Below, in pieces: positions 1 through 8,540 of a stretch of DNA of 34,897 nt (its first letter is position 1; each line of letters opens with the position of its first letter). Source of the stretch: Ornithinibacillus halotolerans (lineage in GTDB: Bacteria > Bacillota > Bacilli > Bacillales > Amphibacillaceae); NCBI RefSeq assembly GCF_014637405.1, contig NZ_BMEY01000031.1, positions 1-34,897 on the forward strand, given 5' to 3'. Below the pieces are notes generated by a model. That model worked only from the letters and a program-made list of their open reading frames with translations, was not told the origin of the DNA and did not search any database. The translations under genes and the position numbers were made by a program.

Positions 1-2
1 AA

Positions 3-308
3 CAAGGGCGACGAACATTTAGGAACATCACCTATCAGGTAGGAAAGTCTCTGGCTCATAATAATCCGGATATGAATCTGCGGTACAAAAAACTTCTAGA
101 ACGCGGAAAGTACTGTGGACAAGCATATATTGCACTTGGGAACCGAATGATAAGACTTGCATTTTCCATGATAAGAAATAAGAAGCTATACCATACAACT
201 AATGAGGATTATCAATTAGTAGATGAACTTTCTAAGAAAATACGCAGCGCTAATGTAAAACGATTCTATGACAGATTTGTAATATTTAACACTTCACAAT
301 CAGCTTAA
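3..308 (+). CDS. IS110-family transposase, C-terminal fragment (cut by window edge)
   Basis: The reading frame is open from base 3 and ends at a TAA at 306-308, giving the last 101 residues of a protein whose start lies left of the window. The segment beginning QGRRTFRNITYQVGKS, followed by a lysine/arginine-rich helix and a stretch of the type ALGNRMIRLAFSMIRN, looks like the C-terminal end of the Transposase_20 domain of IS110/IS1111 recombinases. These enzymes combine a RuvC-like DEDD domain (not visible here) with a C-terminal serine-containing domain and are guided by an RNA made from the element's noncoding end. The ATG at 72 is internal and not a real start. Whether the full gene is intact cannot be judged. 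The structured region that follows (346-535) fits the noncoding end of such an element. Confidence 0.7.
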   Translation, partial: QGRRTFRNITYQVGKSLAHNNPDMNLRYKKLLERGKYCGQAYIALGNRMIRLAFSMIRNKKLYHTTNEDYQLVDELSKKIRSANVKRFYDRFVIFNTSQSA

Positions 309-345
309 CATTTGATTTGAAATATATTATTAAGAAACTAAAAAT

Positions 346-535
346 ATGGAACTCTTCTAGGACGTTAAATCACATTGTTTTTGGGTGTCGGAGGCGATAA
401 GACCTCGAGTGTCAGCGTTATGGATCTTGTCCTATAAATACGAATAATACGTGAAAAACGAAGTTTATATTTACTAGGTGGTATCCCTGTAGGATGAAAA
501 TGCAAGATCCTTTTCACGATCTAGAAGAGTTCCAT
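346..535. ncRNA. Structured noncoding end of the IS110-like element; candidate bridge RNA region
   Basis: A perfect 15-bp inverted repeat (346-360, ATGGAACTCTTCTAG, with 521-535) encloses about 160 bp that can fold further. GGATCTTG at 422-429 pairs with CAAGATCC at 503-510, GAGG/CCTC make a small hairpin near 390-405, ATCC/GGAT pair at 483-486 and 492-495, and CGTGAAAA (450-457) is complementary to TTTTCACG (511-518), which would cross the GGATCTTG stem. The region directly follows the transposase gene, where IS1111-type members of the IS110 family carry their guide (bridge/seek) RNA. The RNA assignment is inference; the pairing is visible. It could alternatively be a short palindromic element of its own, since both arms lie on the same side of the transposase. 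Confidence 0.4.
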
Positions 536-676
536 CATAAAGGTTCTGTGATAGAAGAACTTTTTAAAAAATACTTTTAAGAGTTTTACTTAAGGTCGGC
601 CTTTTTTAGGCAAAAACGATGGTTGACTTATTTACCATTATACGCTGACACCTCCCGAAAAAACTCGGATTTTGTC
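536..676. other. Gap right of the IS110-like end, no gene seen
   Basis: No convincing reading frame. It holds a small hairpin GTTCT/AGAAC (543-559) and a weak AAGG-TCGG-CCTT hairpin followed by a T-run near 592-607. The right boundary of the insertion element probably lies in or just before this stretch, but I cannot fix it without the left end. Confidence 0.35.
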
Positions 677-719
677 GAAAAAGCTATTCGTTTGTTTATA
701 CAGACGAGTAGCTTTTTTA
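677..719 (+). terminator. Rho-independent terminator upstream of dhaK
   Basis: GAAAAAGCTATTCG (677-690) pairs with CGAGTAGCTTTTTT (705-718), ending in a T-run. It insulates dhaKLM from upstream transcription. The A-run on the other side means that it could work in both directions. Between it and dhaK (720-915) there is AT-rich sequence with weak promoter-like boxes (TTGACT at 793-798) but no convincing -10 at proper spacing. Confidence 0.75.
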
Positions 720-915
720 TTGAAGGAAGAATCAGTTGCGTTTTACTACATTTTGTCCAGGATATGAAAAGTGGGAAAATAACCCAGTCCTATTGACTAT
801 AAAATATAGAATTTTTCATTTTTATATCATACAATAGTAATATGCGGTAGGGTTTTTGTTTCCTATTAATTAAATGTTGGTGTGAACATTCAATTATCTG
901 AAGGAGGAACGAGTA

Positions 916-1911
916 ATGAAAAAAATTATTAATGACCCTAATTTAGTTGTACAGGACATGTTAGAAGGATTTGTGTACGCGCATCCAAATGAGGTAAAGG
1001 TATTACCGAATACGACTGTCGTAGTTCGGAAGGATGCCCCCGTTTCAAACAAGGTTGGTTTAGTAAGTGGTGGTGGAAGTGGCCACGAGCCGGCACATGC
1101 TGGTTATGTTGGAGCAGGGATGTTAGATGCAGCGGTTGCTGGAGAAGTATTTACATCACCAACTCCGGATCAAGTTTTTGAAGCAATTAAAGCTGTCGAT
1201 GGTGGTGCAGGTGTCTTATTAATTATTAAAAACTACACTGGTGACGTCATGAACTTTGAAATGGCAGCAGAACTAGCGGAAGCAGAAGGAATTAATGTGC
1301 AGCAAGTAATTGTCAATGACGATGTGGCGGTCGAGGATAGTTCCTTTACGACAGGGCGTCGCGGTATTGCAGGTACGGTCTTTGTACATAAAATTGCTGG
1401 TGCAAAAGCTAGCCAGGGTGCATCTTTAGAAGAAGTGAAGGCCGTCGCAGAAAAAACAATCGCCAATGTCCGTTCCATCGGGATGGCATTAACTCCTTGT
1501 ATTGTTCCTGCAGCTGGAGAACCAAGTTTTGAACTGAATGAAAATGAAATGGAAATCGGAATTGGTATTCACGGTGAGCCAGGCATTGAACGAAAAGCGA
1601 TTGCAACAGCCGATGAAATTGCAACTGAGTTAACCGAGAAAATATTAGATGATATGAACCTTTCTAGTGGAGAAGAAGTTGCCGTCATGATTAACGGTCT
1701 AGGCTCGACACCAGAAATGGAACTATATGTCGTTAATAAAAAAGTACATGAAATTCTAAAAGATAAAGGAATTAACGTTTATGACACCTTTGTTGGTGAG
1801 TTTATGACTTCCTTAGAAATGGCTGGTTGTTCAGTCACTCTATTAAAAGTGGACGACGAGTTAAAAGAACTTTTAGATGCAGAATCCAAAGCACCAGCAT
1901 TTCGCAAATAG
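916..1911 (+). CDS. dhaK: Dihydroxyacetone kinase subunit DhaK (PTS-dependent)
   Basis: DhaK binds dihydroxyacetone covalently and presents it for phosphorylation by DhaL-ADP to make dihydroxyacetone phosphate in the cytoplasm. The 331-residue length is typical. Visible family features are the N-terminal GGGSGHEPAHAGYVG loop (about residues 52-66), the GEVFTSPTPDQV segment, and the catalytic histidine in GIGIHGEPG (His219), which forms the hemiaminal with the substrate. The ATG is preceded by GAAGGAGGA at good spacing. dhaL follows after 15 bp and dhaM 4 bp after that, so the three form one operon. No ATP-dependent DhaK-L fusion is present; the phosphate source is PEP via DhaM. Certain at family level. 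Confidence 0.96.
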   Translation: MKKIINDPNLVVQDMLEGFVYAHPNEVKVLPNTTVVVRKDAPVSNKVGLVSGGGSGHEPAHAGYVGAGMLDAAVAGEVFTSPTPDQVFEAIKAVDGGAGVLLIIKNYTGDVMNFEMAAELAEAEGINVQQVIVNDDVAVEDSSFTTGRRGIAGTVFVHKIAGAKASQGASLEEVKAVAEKTIANVRSIGMALTPCIVPAAGEPSFELNENEMEIGIGIHGEPGIERKAIATADEIATELTEKILDDMNLSSGEEVAVMINGLGSTPEMELYVVNKKVHEILKDKGINVYDTFVGEFMTSLEMAGCSVTLLKVDDELKELLDAESKAPAFRK

Positions 1912-1926
1912 ATAGGAGGAGTCATC

Positions 1927-2547
1927 ATGGAATTACAAGTAGCAGACGTCATACAATGGATGGAAAAGTCCAATGATTCGATACAAGCAAACAAAGATTA
2001 CTTATCATCGTTGGATCGTGCGATTGGGGATGGGGACCATGGCATTAACATGGCTCGTGGTTTTCAAGAGGTTGTGAGTAAACTAACAACTTCCGACTAT
2101 CAAACGGTTTCTGATGTATTGAAAGATGTTTCCATGACCTTATTATCGAAAGTAGGTGGTGCATCTGGTCCATTATTTGGAACGGCCTTTTTAAAAATGT
2201 CTACAACGGTAAAAGGGATGGAGAAAGTGGATGCGAATCAGCTAGGAGAAGCTTTCCAAGAAGCATTAAACGGAATCAAGTTACGTGGGAAGGCAAATAA
2301 AGGGGATAAAACCCTTGTTGATGTTTGGGAACCAGTCGTGGAGTTTTTCAAATCAAGTGATTCCATCGATGCAAATGCTTTAGCGGAAGTAGCCAAACAG
2401 GCGATGGAATCAACGAAAGAGTTAGAAGCGAGAAGAGGTCGTGCTGCCTATTTAAAGGAACGGTCGATAGGACACTTGGATCCTGGTTCGGTTTCTTCCT
2501 ATTATATTTTCACTGCCCTTTCCGAAGTGCTACAGAAAGGGGCGTAA
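1927..2547 (+). CDS. dhaL: Dihydroxyacetone kinase ADP-binding subunit DhaL
   Basis: DhaL carries a tightly bound Mg-ADP that is phosphorylated by DhaM and passes the phosphate to the substrate held by DhaK. The Mg-binding motif LDRAIGDGDHG supplies Asp30, Asp35 and Asp37 with His38, at the positions found in characterised DhaL proteins. The GGASGPLFG segment (about residues 77-85) forms part of the nucleotide-binding cap. At 206 residues it is the usual length of the free-standing subunit. The start has the RBS AGGAGG at 1915-1920. It is the second gene of dhaKLM. Confidence 0.96.
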   Translation: MELQVADVIQWMEKSNDSIQANKDYLSSLDRAIGDGDHGINMARGFQEVVSKLTTSDYQTVSDVLKDVSMTLLSKVGGASGPLFGTAFLKMSTTVKGMEKVDANQLGEAFQEALNGIKLRGKANKGDKTLVDVWEPVVEFFKSSDSIDANALAEVAKQAMESTKELEARRGRAAYLKERSIGHLDPGSVSSYYIFTALSEVLQKGA

Positions 2548-2551
2548 ACAG

Positions 2552-2920
2552 ATGACAAATGTTGGCATCGTGCTCATTTCACATAGTGCAAAAGTTGTGG
2601 AAGGGATATACGATATAATTACCCAGATGGTTCCGAATGTGAAGGTCGAACTTGCTGGTGGAACAGATGATGGAGAAATTGGTACGAGTGTGGAGAAGAT
2701 TTTACAAGCGATTGATCGGACTCATCATGAAAAAGGGGTGCTCCTCTTTTACGATATTGGAAGTGCCTTGATGAATGCCGAGCTAGCCGTCGAAATGACC
2801 GAACACGAGAATGTTGCCATTGCCGAAGCCCCCCTACTAGAAGGAGCCTTCGTCGCAGCAGTGGAATCCGGCATGGGGAAAACGTTGGAGGAAGTAAAAG
2901 AAGCAGCGGAAAGTGTGTAG
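2552..2920 (+). CDS. dhaM: PTS-type phosphotransferase subunit DhaM (EIIA-like domain only)
   Basis: DhaM is phosphorylated by HPr and rephosphorylates the ADP held by DhaL. The 122-residue protein contains only the EIIA-Man-like domain; the HPr and EI-like domains fused to it in enteric bacteria are absent, as usual in Gram-positives. The active-site histidine is His11 in VLISHSAKV; GGTDDGEIGTS and the GVLLFYDIGSALMNAE segment are typical of the family. It starts 4 bp after dhaL. The 3' end of the gene is followed by a short GCTATC...GATAGC hairpin (2922-2951) without a T-run. Confidence 0.94.
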   Translation: MTNVGIVLISHSAKVVEGIYDIITQMVPNVKVELAGGTDDGEIGTSVEKILQAIDRTHHEKGVLLFYDIGSALMNAELAVEMTEHENVAIAEAPLLEGAFVAAVESGMGKTLEEVKEAAESV

Positions 2921-3034
2921 ATGCTATCTCTTAGGATGGTAGGGATAGCATACTATGTTGCATCCTTATTGCTCATTATCTGTTATGTATATTATGATGA
3001 GGTTGGGACAAAAGTATTTCTATCTTAGGTATAT

Positions 3035-3330
3035 TCGAACACTAAAGTTAGTGCATCTAACCCGCCCCGGAAATATACTTCGCTTTCACTTTCGAGTACA
3101 GGGGCGACATCCGCTCGAAAGAACCATCGCGGTGTCTACCTTGCCGTGGGCGGCTGGTGAGCCTCCTCAGAGCTATCGCTCTTGCGGGGTCTCACCGATG
3201 CCTTTCCTCCCACAGGACAAGGAACGCTTCGGTAGCGAAACATCGCACGCAGAAAAAGCGGTTTCCTTTTTCAAGGAGTCTCCGTATATTTCCGGGGCTA
3301 ATATAGTGCTTGTTCGACTTTTACCTCCTA
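3035..3330. repeat. Large interspersed palindromic repeat, long variant (copy A)
   Basis: The 15-bp arms GCCCCGGAAATATAC (3064-3078) and their perfect complement (3284-3298) close a hairpin of 235 bp with central arms GGTGAG/CTCACC (3156-3161, 3191-3196) and an apical stem AGAGC/GCTCT (3169-3173, 3178-3182). The same element occurs at 34541-34720 in a shorter form. Copy A has two extra segments, one on each side of the centre (about 3088-3143 and 3218-3273), which extend the palindrome (CCTTG/CAAGG) and include a hairpin CTTTCGAG/CTCGAAAG of their own. The flanks GAACACTAAAGTTAGTGCATCTAACC and beyond are shared with copy B. No protein-coding gene is supported in 2921-3408. Such elements are common in Bacillaceae genomes; function is unknown. 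Confidence 0.85.
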
Positions 3331-3408
3331 TTATAAAATTTTCCAACCACTTGTTCTGTAAAAATAGGACAATAATCCGTCCTCAAATAGTAAAATTGGA
3401 GTGTCATT

Positions 3409-3960
3409 ATGGGTAGTCTTGAAAATTACGTTATTCCGGTACTCCGGGAAATGAAACAATTCGAAAAATTACTGCATAGTCAACATGAGATCATAATCTT
3501 TTTGGAAACACGTCTATCTCAATTAAAAGACTTAGTTGATGTTGCACATAAACATAATAAAAAAGTATTCGTCCATGCCGATCTTGTGCAAGGTCTTAAA
3601 TCGGATGAGTATGGCATGGAATATTTAATCCGAAATATAAAAGTAGATGGAATCATCTCCACCCGAGGAAAAACGATTTCCTTTGTAAAAAAACATAATG
3701 TCATCGGTATTTTACGTTTATTTGCTTTAGATAGCCATGCACTGGATCATAATTTAAGTATGTGTCAACGGGTTCAGCCAGATTACATCGAAGTATTACC
3801 TGGTATCGTCCCGCAAATTCTCACCGAAGTGCATGAAAGAACAGGAATACCTGTTATTGCCGGAGGACTGATTCGTACAAAGGAAGATGTTACCCTTGCC
3901 TTTGAAAACGGAGCGAAAGCAGTGAGTACATCAGATCCAGAGCTTTGGAATTTAGGTTGA
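3409..3960 (+). CDS. glpP: Glycerol-3-phosphate-responsive antiterminator GlpP
   Basis: GlpP binds the leader RNA of glp transcripts when glycerol 3-phosphate is present and prevents early termination. The 183-residue TIM-barrel-like protein shows the family's hallmark stretches: VFVHADLVQGL (about residues 51-61), DGIISTRGKTI (about 81-91), DYIEVLPGIVPQ (about 125-136) and IPVIAGGLIRTKED (about 144-157), the last resembling the phosphate-binding part of a TIM barrel. GGAGTG at 3400-3405 precedes the ATG. It stands directly upstream of two leaders with nested terminators (before glpF and before glpD), its expected targets. Confidence 0.95.
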   Translation: MGSLENYVIPVLREMKQFEKLLHSQHEIIIFLETRLSQLKDLVDVAHKHNKKVFVHADLVQGLKSDEYGMEYLIRNIKVDGIISTRGKTISFVKKHNVIGILRLFALDSHALDHNLSMCQRVQPDYIEVLPGIVPQILTEVHERTGIPVIAGGLIRTKEDVTLAFENGAKAVSTSDPELWNLG

Positions 3961-3980
3961 AAATTATTCCAAAAATTGTA

Positions 3981-4009
3981 TTGACAACGTTTTCATAGTT
4001 AGGTAGAAT
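3981..4009 (+). promoter_or_regulatory. glpFK promoter with overlapping cre site
   Basis: TTGACA (3981-3986), a 17-bp spacer and TAGAAT (4004-4009) make a near-consensus SigA promoter. TGACAACGTTTTCA (3982-3995) matches the CcpA cre consensus at all but one position and overlaps the -35 box, so catabolite repression would block RNA polymerase binding. Confidence 0.85.
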
Positions 4010-4028
4010 ACAATTAACAAGTTCATAC

Positions 4029-4106
4029 ATGTGACCGAGACTATTGAGCCCACACTTTTTGTGTATTTTCGAAGGGAAATACGCAATATTAAGTGTGGGT
4101 TTTTTT
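4029..4106 (+). promoter_or_regulatory. glpF leader: GlpP-controlled terminator/antiterminator
   Basis: A nested hairpin: CCCACACTT (4049-4057) pairs with AAGTGTGGG (4091-4099) and encloses a second stem (4061-4068 with 4077-4084); a T-run follows (4100-4106). Upstream, ATGTGACCGAGA (4029-4040) resembles ATGTCGGACGGAGA before the glpD hairpin, a candidate GlpP recognition element. The terminator sits between promoter and glpF, as expected for antitermination control. Confidence 0.8.
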
Positions 4107-4166
4107 GTATTTATTTCACGTGTAGATAACTTGATACGAAATCATAATTAGGAGAGGTGAATTGGT

Positions 4167-4994
4167 ATGTCAGAATTTACTGCAGAACTTATTGGCACCA
4201 TGATTCTCATTATTTTTGGTGGTGGCGTAGTGGCTACCAACATATTAAACAAGTCAAAAGGTAATGGCGGAGGTTGGGTCCTGATTACAATTGGATGGGG
4301 ACTTGCTGTTGCCCTTGCAGTCTATGCGGTTGGAAGTGTATCGGGTGCACATGTAAACCCAGCAGTTACACTAGCATTTGCTGCGATTGGTGATTTTCCT
4401 TGGGATAAAGTGCCCGCCTATTTATCTGCTCAATTAATTGGGGCAATCATTGGAGCAATCATCGTATTCTTTGCATTTTTACCACATTGGAGAGAAACAG
4501 AAGATCAAGGCACGAAATTAGGTGTCTTCGCAACTGGACCAGCTGTACGTAGCCCACTAGCCAATATGGTTACGGAAATGATTGGTACATTTGTCTTAAT
4601 TCTTGGCTTATTATTTATCGGTATTAATGAATTTACAGAAGGGTTAAACCCACTTGTTGTAGGACTATTAATTGTTGCAATCGGGATGTCTATAGGTGGT
4701 CCGACTGGTTATGCGATTAACCCAGCTCGTGATCTTGGACCACGAATTGCACATGCCATTCTTCCTATTCCAGGTAAAGGAAATTCGGATTGGGGCTATG
4801 CATGGATTCCAATTGCAGGACCAATCGTTGGTGGTATTTATGGGGCATTCTTCTATAAAGCTTTCTTTGACGGAGATTTTTCGGTAGGATTTTGGGTATG
4901 GAGTGCCATTGTAGCAATTATTTTACTAGCTGCAGCATCTACCGAACTATCAAAAGGAAACAAAGCTATTAAAAAAGTATCAAAAGCTTCTTAA
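4167..4994 (+). CDS. glpF: Glycerol uptake facilitator (aquaglyceroporin)
   Basis: A membrane channel of the MIP family letting glycerol diffuse into the cell. The 275-residue protein has the two half-helix signatures that line the pore, HVNPAVTLAF (Asn64-Pro65-Ala66) and AINPARDLGPR (Asn185-Pro186-Ala187-Arg188); the Asp after the second motif is typical of glycerol-conducting members rather than water channels. Six hydrophobic segments can be counted. The RBS AGGAGAGGTG precedes the ATG. glpK follows after 21 bp in the same transcript, so uptake is coupled to trapping by phosphorylation. Regulated by the cre/promoter and the GlpP leader upstream. Confidence 0.96.
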   Translation: MSEFTAELIGTMILIIFGGGVVATNILNKSKGNGGGWVLITIGWGLAVALAVYAVGSVSGAHVNPAVTLAFAAIGDFPWDKVPAYLSAQLIGAIIGAIIVFFAFLPHWRETEDQGTKLGVFATGPAVRSPLANMVTEMIGTFVLILGLLFIGINEFTEGLNPLVVGLLIVAIGMSIGGPTGYAINPARDLGPRIAHAILPIPGKGNSDWGYAWIPIAGPIVGGIYGAFFYKAFFDGDFSVGFWVWSAIVAIILLAAASTELSKGNKAIKKVSKAS

Positions 4995-5000
4995 TTATAG

Positions 5001-6506
<1,506 letters not shown>

Positions 6507-6519
6507 CAAATCGTTTGAT

Positions 6520-6598
6520 AGAACTTGTCCGTGGTATCTTATTCTCCTACTCACACCTAGGAGAACCTACCGCATACATAGGTACCATAAAAAGTTCT
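6520..6598. other. Branched structured element between glpK and glpD
   Basis: Four stems fit together without conflict: AGAACTT/AAGTTCT (6520-6526, 6592-6598), GTGGTA/TACCAT (6531-6536, 6583-6588), TTCTCCTA/TAGGAGAA (6542-6549, 6558-6565) and CCTA/TAGG (6566-6569, 6579-6582). The result is a stalk ending in a three-way junction. No T-run follows, so it is not a standard terminator. It may be an RNA element of the glpK 3' end or a small palindromic insertion; I recognise no family. Confidence 0.4.
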
Positions 6599-6620
6599 GT
6601 TCATACTAATTGTTATATGT

Positions 6621-6712
6621 TATAATGTAGTTAAGTTAATATGTCGGACGGAGAATCTCGAGAGACCACAAGACTCTATATTTTATAGAGTGTTTTGTGG
6701 TCTCTCTTTTTT
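6621..6712 (+). promoter_or_regulatory. glpD promoter -10 and GlpP-controlled leader terminator
   Basis: TATAAT at 6621-6626 is a perfect -10; the -35 region is weak. Downstream, ATGTCGGACGGAGA (6641-6654) is followed by GAGAGACCACAA (6660-6671) pairing with TTGTGGTCTCTC (6695-6706), enclosing ACTCTATA/TATAGAGT (6673-6680, 6684-6691), and a run of six T. The nested design matches the glpF leader, supporting GlpP control of glpD. Confidence 0.78.
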
Positions 6713-6761
6713 GTCCCATGACATATATCAAATTTGACTATCCTATTAGGAGTGATATTTT

Positions 6762-8414
6762 ATGTTTTCAAGCTTGAATAGAAACGATATAAAAACGAAT
6801 ATAAACAACGAATCCCTTGATTTACTTGTCATTGGTGGAGGAATAACTGGAGCTGGTATTGCATTAGATGCGACAACAAGAGGAATGAAAGTAGCATTAG
6901 TGGAAATGCAAGATTTTGCAGGTGGGACATCATCCAGATCAACGAAGCTTGTCCATGGTGGCTTACGTTATTTAAAGCAGTTTGAAATTGGTGTCGTTGC
7001 TGAGACAGGGAAAGAGCGGGCTATCGTATATGAAAATGGACCTCACGTGACAACTCCAGAATGGATGATGCTTCCATTTTATAAGGGAGGAACATTCGGC
7101 CCATTTCTAACGAATATCGGCTTACGGGTATATGACTTTTTAGCTGGCGTAAAGAAAAGTGAAAGAAGAAAAATGTTTGACCGAGAAGAAGCACTAAGAA
7201 GAGAACCATTATTAAAAGCGAACAACTTAAAAGGGGCAGGCTTTTATGTGGAGTATAAAACAGATGATGCTCGCCTAACGATGGAAGTAATGAAGAAAGC
7301 GGTTGAAAAAGGTGCCCTAGCGATCAACTATATGAAAGTGACAAACTTTATTTATGAAAATAATAAAGTGATAGGCGTGGAAGTGACCGACCAAATTGAT
7401 GGGTCTACACAACAGATTTTCACGAAGAGAATTGTAAGTGCAGCAGGTCCATGGGTAGATACGTTACGTGAATTAGATCAATCGAAACAGGGTAAATATT
7501 TACACTTAACAAAAGGAATCCATCTTGTGTTTGATGGGAAACGTTTCCCATTAAAACAAGCGATTTACTTTGATACGCCGGATGGTCGTATGGTCTTTGC
7601 GATTCCTCGTGAAGGAAAAACATATGTTGGAACGACCGATACAGTTTACAATGGGGATATTGCCCGTCCAACGATGACAAAAGAAGATCGGGATTATGTG
7701 TTAAAAGCGATTGATTATATGTTTCCGGATGTAAAAATAACCGCAGAAGATGTGGAGTCGAGTTGGGCTGGATTACGTCCACTAATTCATGAAGAAGGGA
7801 AAGACCCTTCAGAAATTTCTCGTAAGGATGAGATCTTCGTTTCTGACTCTGGCTTTATTTCTATCGCTGGTGGTAAATTAACTGGTTATCGAAAAATGGC
7901 CGAAAGTATTGTGGACTTAGTTGGAAAACAATTACATGAAGAAGAAGGACGTTCATTCCCAAGTTCCCAAACGAAAGAACTACGAATTTCTGGTGGGGAT
8001 GTCGGTGGCTCAAAAGGATTTGAGAAATTTGTCCCGTTAAACGTAGCAAAAGGTGTGGAATTAGGATTAGATGCAGAGACAGCGAGAAGTCTAGTATTAC
8101 GCTATGGTTCCAATATCGATGTTATCTATGACTTATATTTACAAGGCCTAGAGAAAGCTTCAGCTGAAAATATGAATCCAGTCGTCTATGCAATGCTACG
8201 TTATTCTATTGAAAATGAATTAGCCTATAAACCAGTAGACTTCTTTATTAGACGGACCGGAGCATTATTCTTCCATATCGATTGGGTCCAAGAACATAAA
8301 GAACAAGTTATTGCCTATATGGCTAACGTATTCCAATGGACAGAAAACCAAACAAAAGAATACCAAACCGAACTCGAACAATATATCTATGAAGCAACAC
8401 ATCCAGTAGAGTAA
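6762..8414 (+). CDS. glpD: Aerobic glycerol-3-phosphate dehydrogenase
   Basis: A membrane-associated FAD enzyme oxidising glycerol 3-phosphate to dihydroxyacetone phosphate and passing electrons to the quinone pool. The 550 residues match the usual length of the Bacillus enzyme. The N-terminal dinucleotide fold [10 protein letters not shown] (Gly25-Gly32) and the family stretch [18 protein letters not shown] are plain; the [11 protein letters not shown] and [11 protein letters not shown] segments near residues 325-375 are characteristic. It is transcribed alone, behind its own leader, and closed by the hairpin at 8422-8467. Together with glpF, glpK and the dhaKLM operon it routes glycerol and dihydroxyacetone into glycolysis. 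Confidence 0.96.
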   Translation: MFSSLNRNDIKTNINNESLDLLVIGGGITGAGIALDATTRGMKVALVEMQDFAGGTSSRSTKLVHGGLRYLKQFEIGVVAETGKERAIVYENGPHVTTPEWMMLPFYKGGTFGPFLTNIGLRVYDFLAGVKKSERRKMFDREEALRREPLLKANNLKGAGFYVEYKTDDARLTMEVMKKAVEKGALAINYMKVTNFIYENNKVIGVEVTDQIDGSTQQIFTKRIVSAAGPWVDTLRELDQSKQGKYLHLTKGIHLVFDGKRFPLKQAIYFDTPDGRMVFAIPREGKTYVGTTDTVYNGDIARPTMTKEDRDYVLKAIDYMFPDVKITAEDVESSWAGLRPLIHEEGKDPSEISRKDEIFVSDSGFISIAGGKLTGYRKMAESIVDLVGKQLHEEEGRSFPSSQTKELRISGGDVGGSKGFEKFVPLNVAKGVELGLDAETARSLVLRYGSNIDVIYDLYLQGLEKASAENMNPVVYAMLRYSIENELAYKPVDFFIRRTGALFFHIDWVQEHKEQVIAYMANVFQWTENQTKEYQTELEQYIYEATHPVE

Positions 8415-8421
8415 AAATTTT

Positions 8422-8467
8422 GGGGGACAGTCCCTTTGCGAAGTGATTCGGAGAGGGACTGTCCCCC
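8422..8467. terminator. GGGGGACAGTCCC hairpin after glpD (REP-like, copy 1)
   Basis: GGGGGACAGTCCCT (8422-8435) pairs with AGGGACTGTCCCCC (8454-8467); the middle, with GAAGTGATTC at its tip, closes imperfectly. A related hairpin lies at 18377-18425. It is followed by TTCTT only, so it is a weak classical terminator but ends the glpD unit. Confidence 0.7.
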
Positions 8468-8481
8468 TTCTTATGATAATA

Positions 8482-8540
8482 TTGAGATGTTAGAATAGTA
8501 AAATAAGATACTTCATCACTGAAGGTTGTGAGCGCTTTGA
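8482..8540 (+). promoter_or_regulatory. Candidate promoter and cre site of the two-component operon
   Basis: TTGAGA (8482-8487), 16 bp, TAAGAT (8504-8509) gives a fair SigA promoter. TGTGAGCGCTTTGA (8527-8540) matches the cre consensus at 12 of 14 positions and covers the start codon, a position suited to CcpA road-block repression. Confidence 0.5.

Noticed and set aside
793-835. Strong promoter for dhaKLM from TTGACT at 793-798
   Set aside because: No acceptable -10 box at 16-18 bp; the TACAAT-like sequence near 830 is too far away. The real promoter is not clear.
2955-3416. 153-codon plus-strand frame
   Set aside because: It runs through the palindromic repeat copy A, has no RBS, and its translation is dictated by the hairpin sequence; a related frame appears at copy B (34606-34788) for the same reason.
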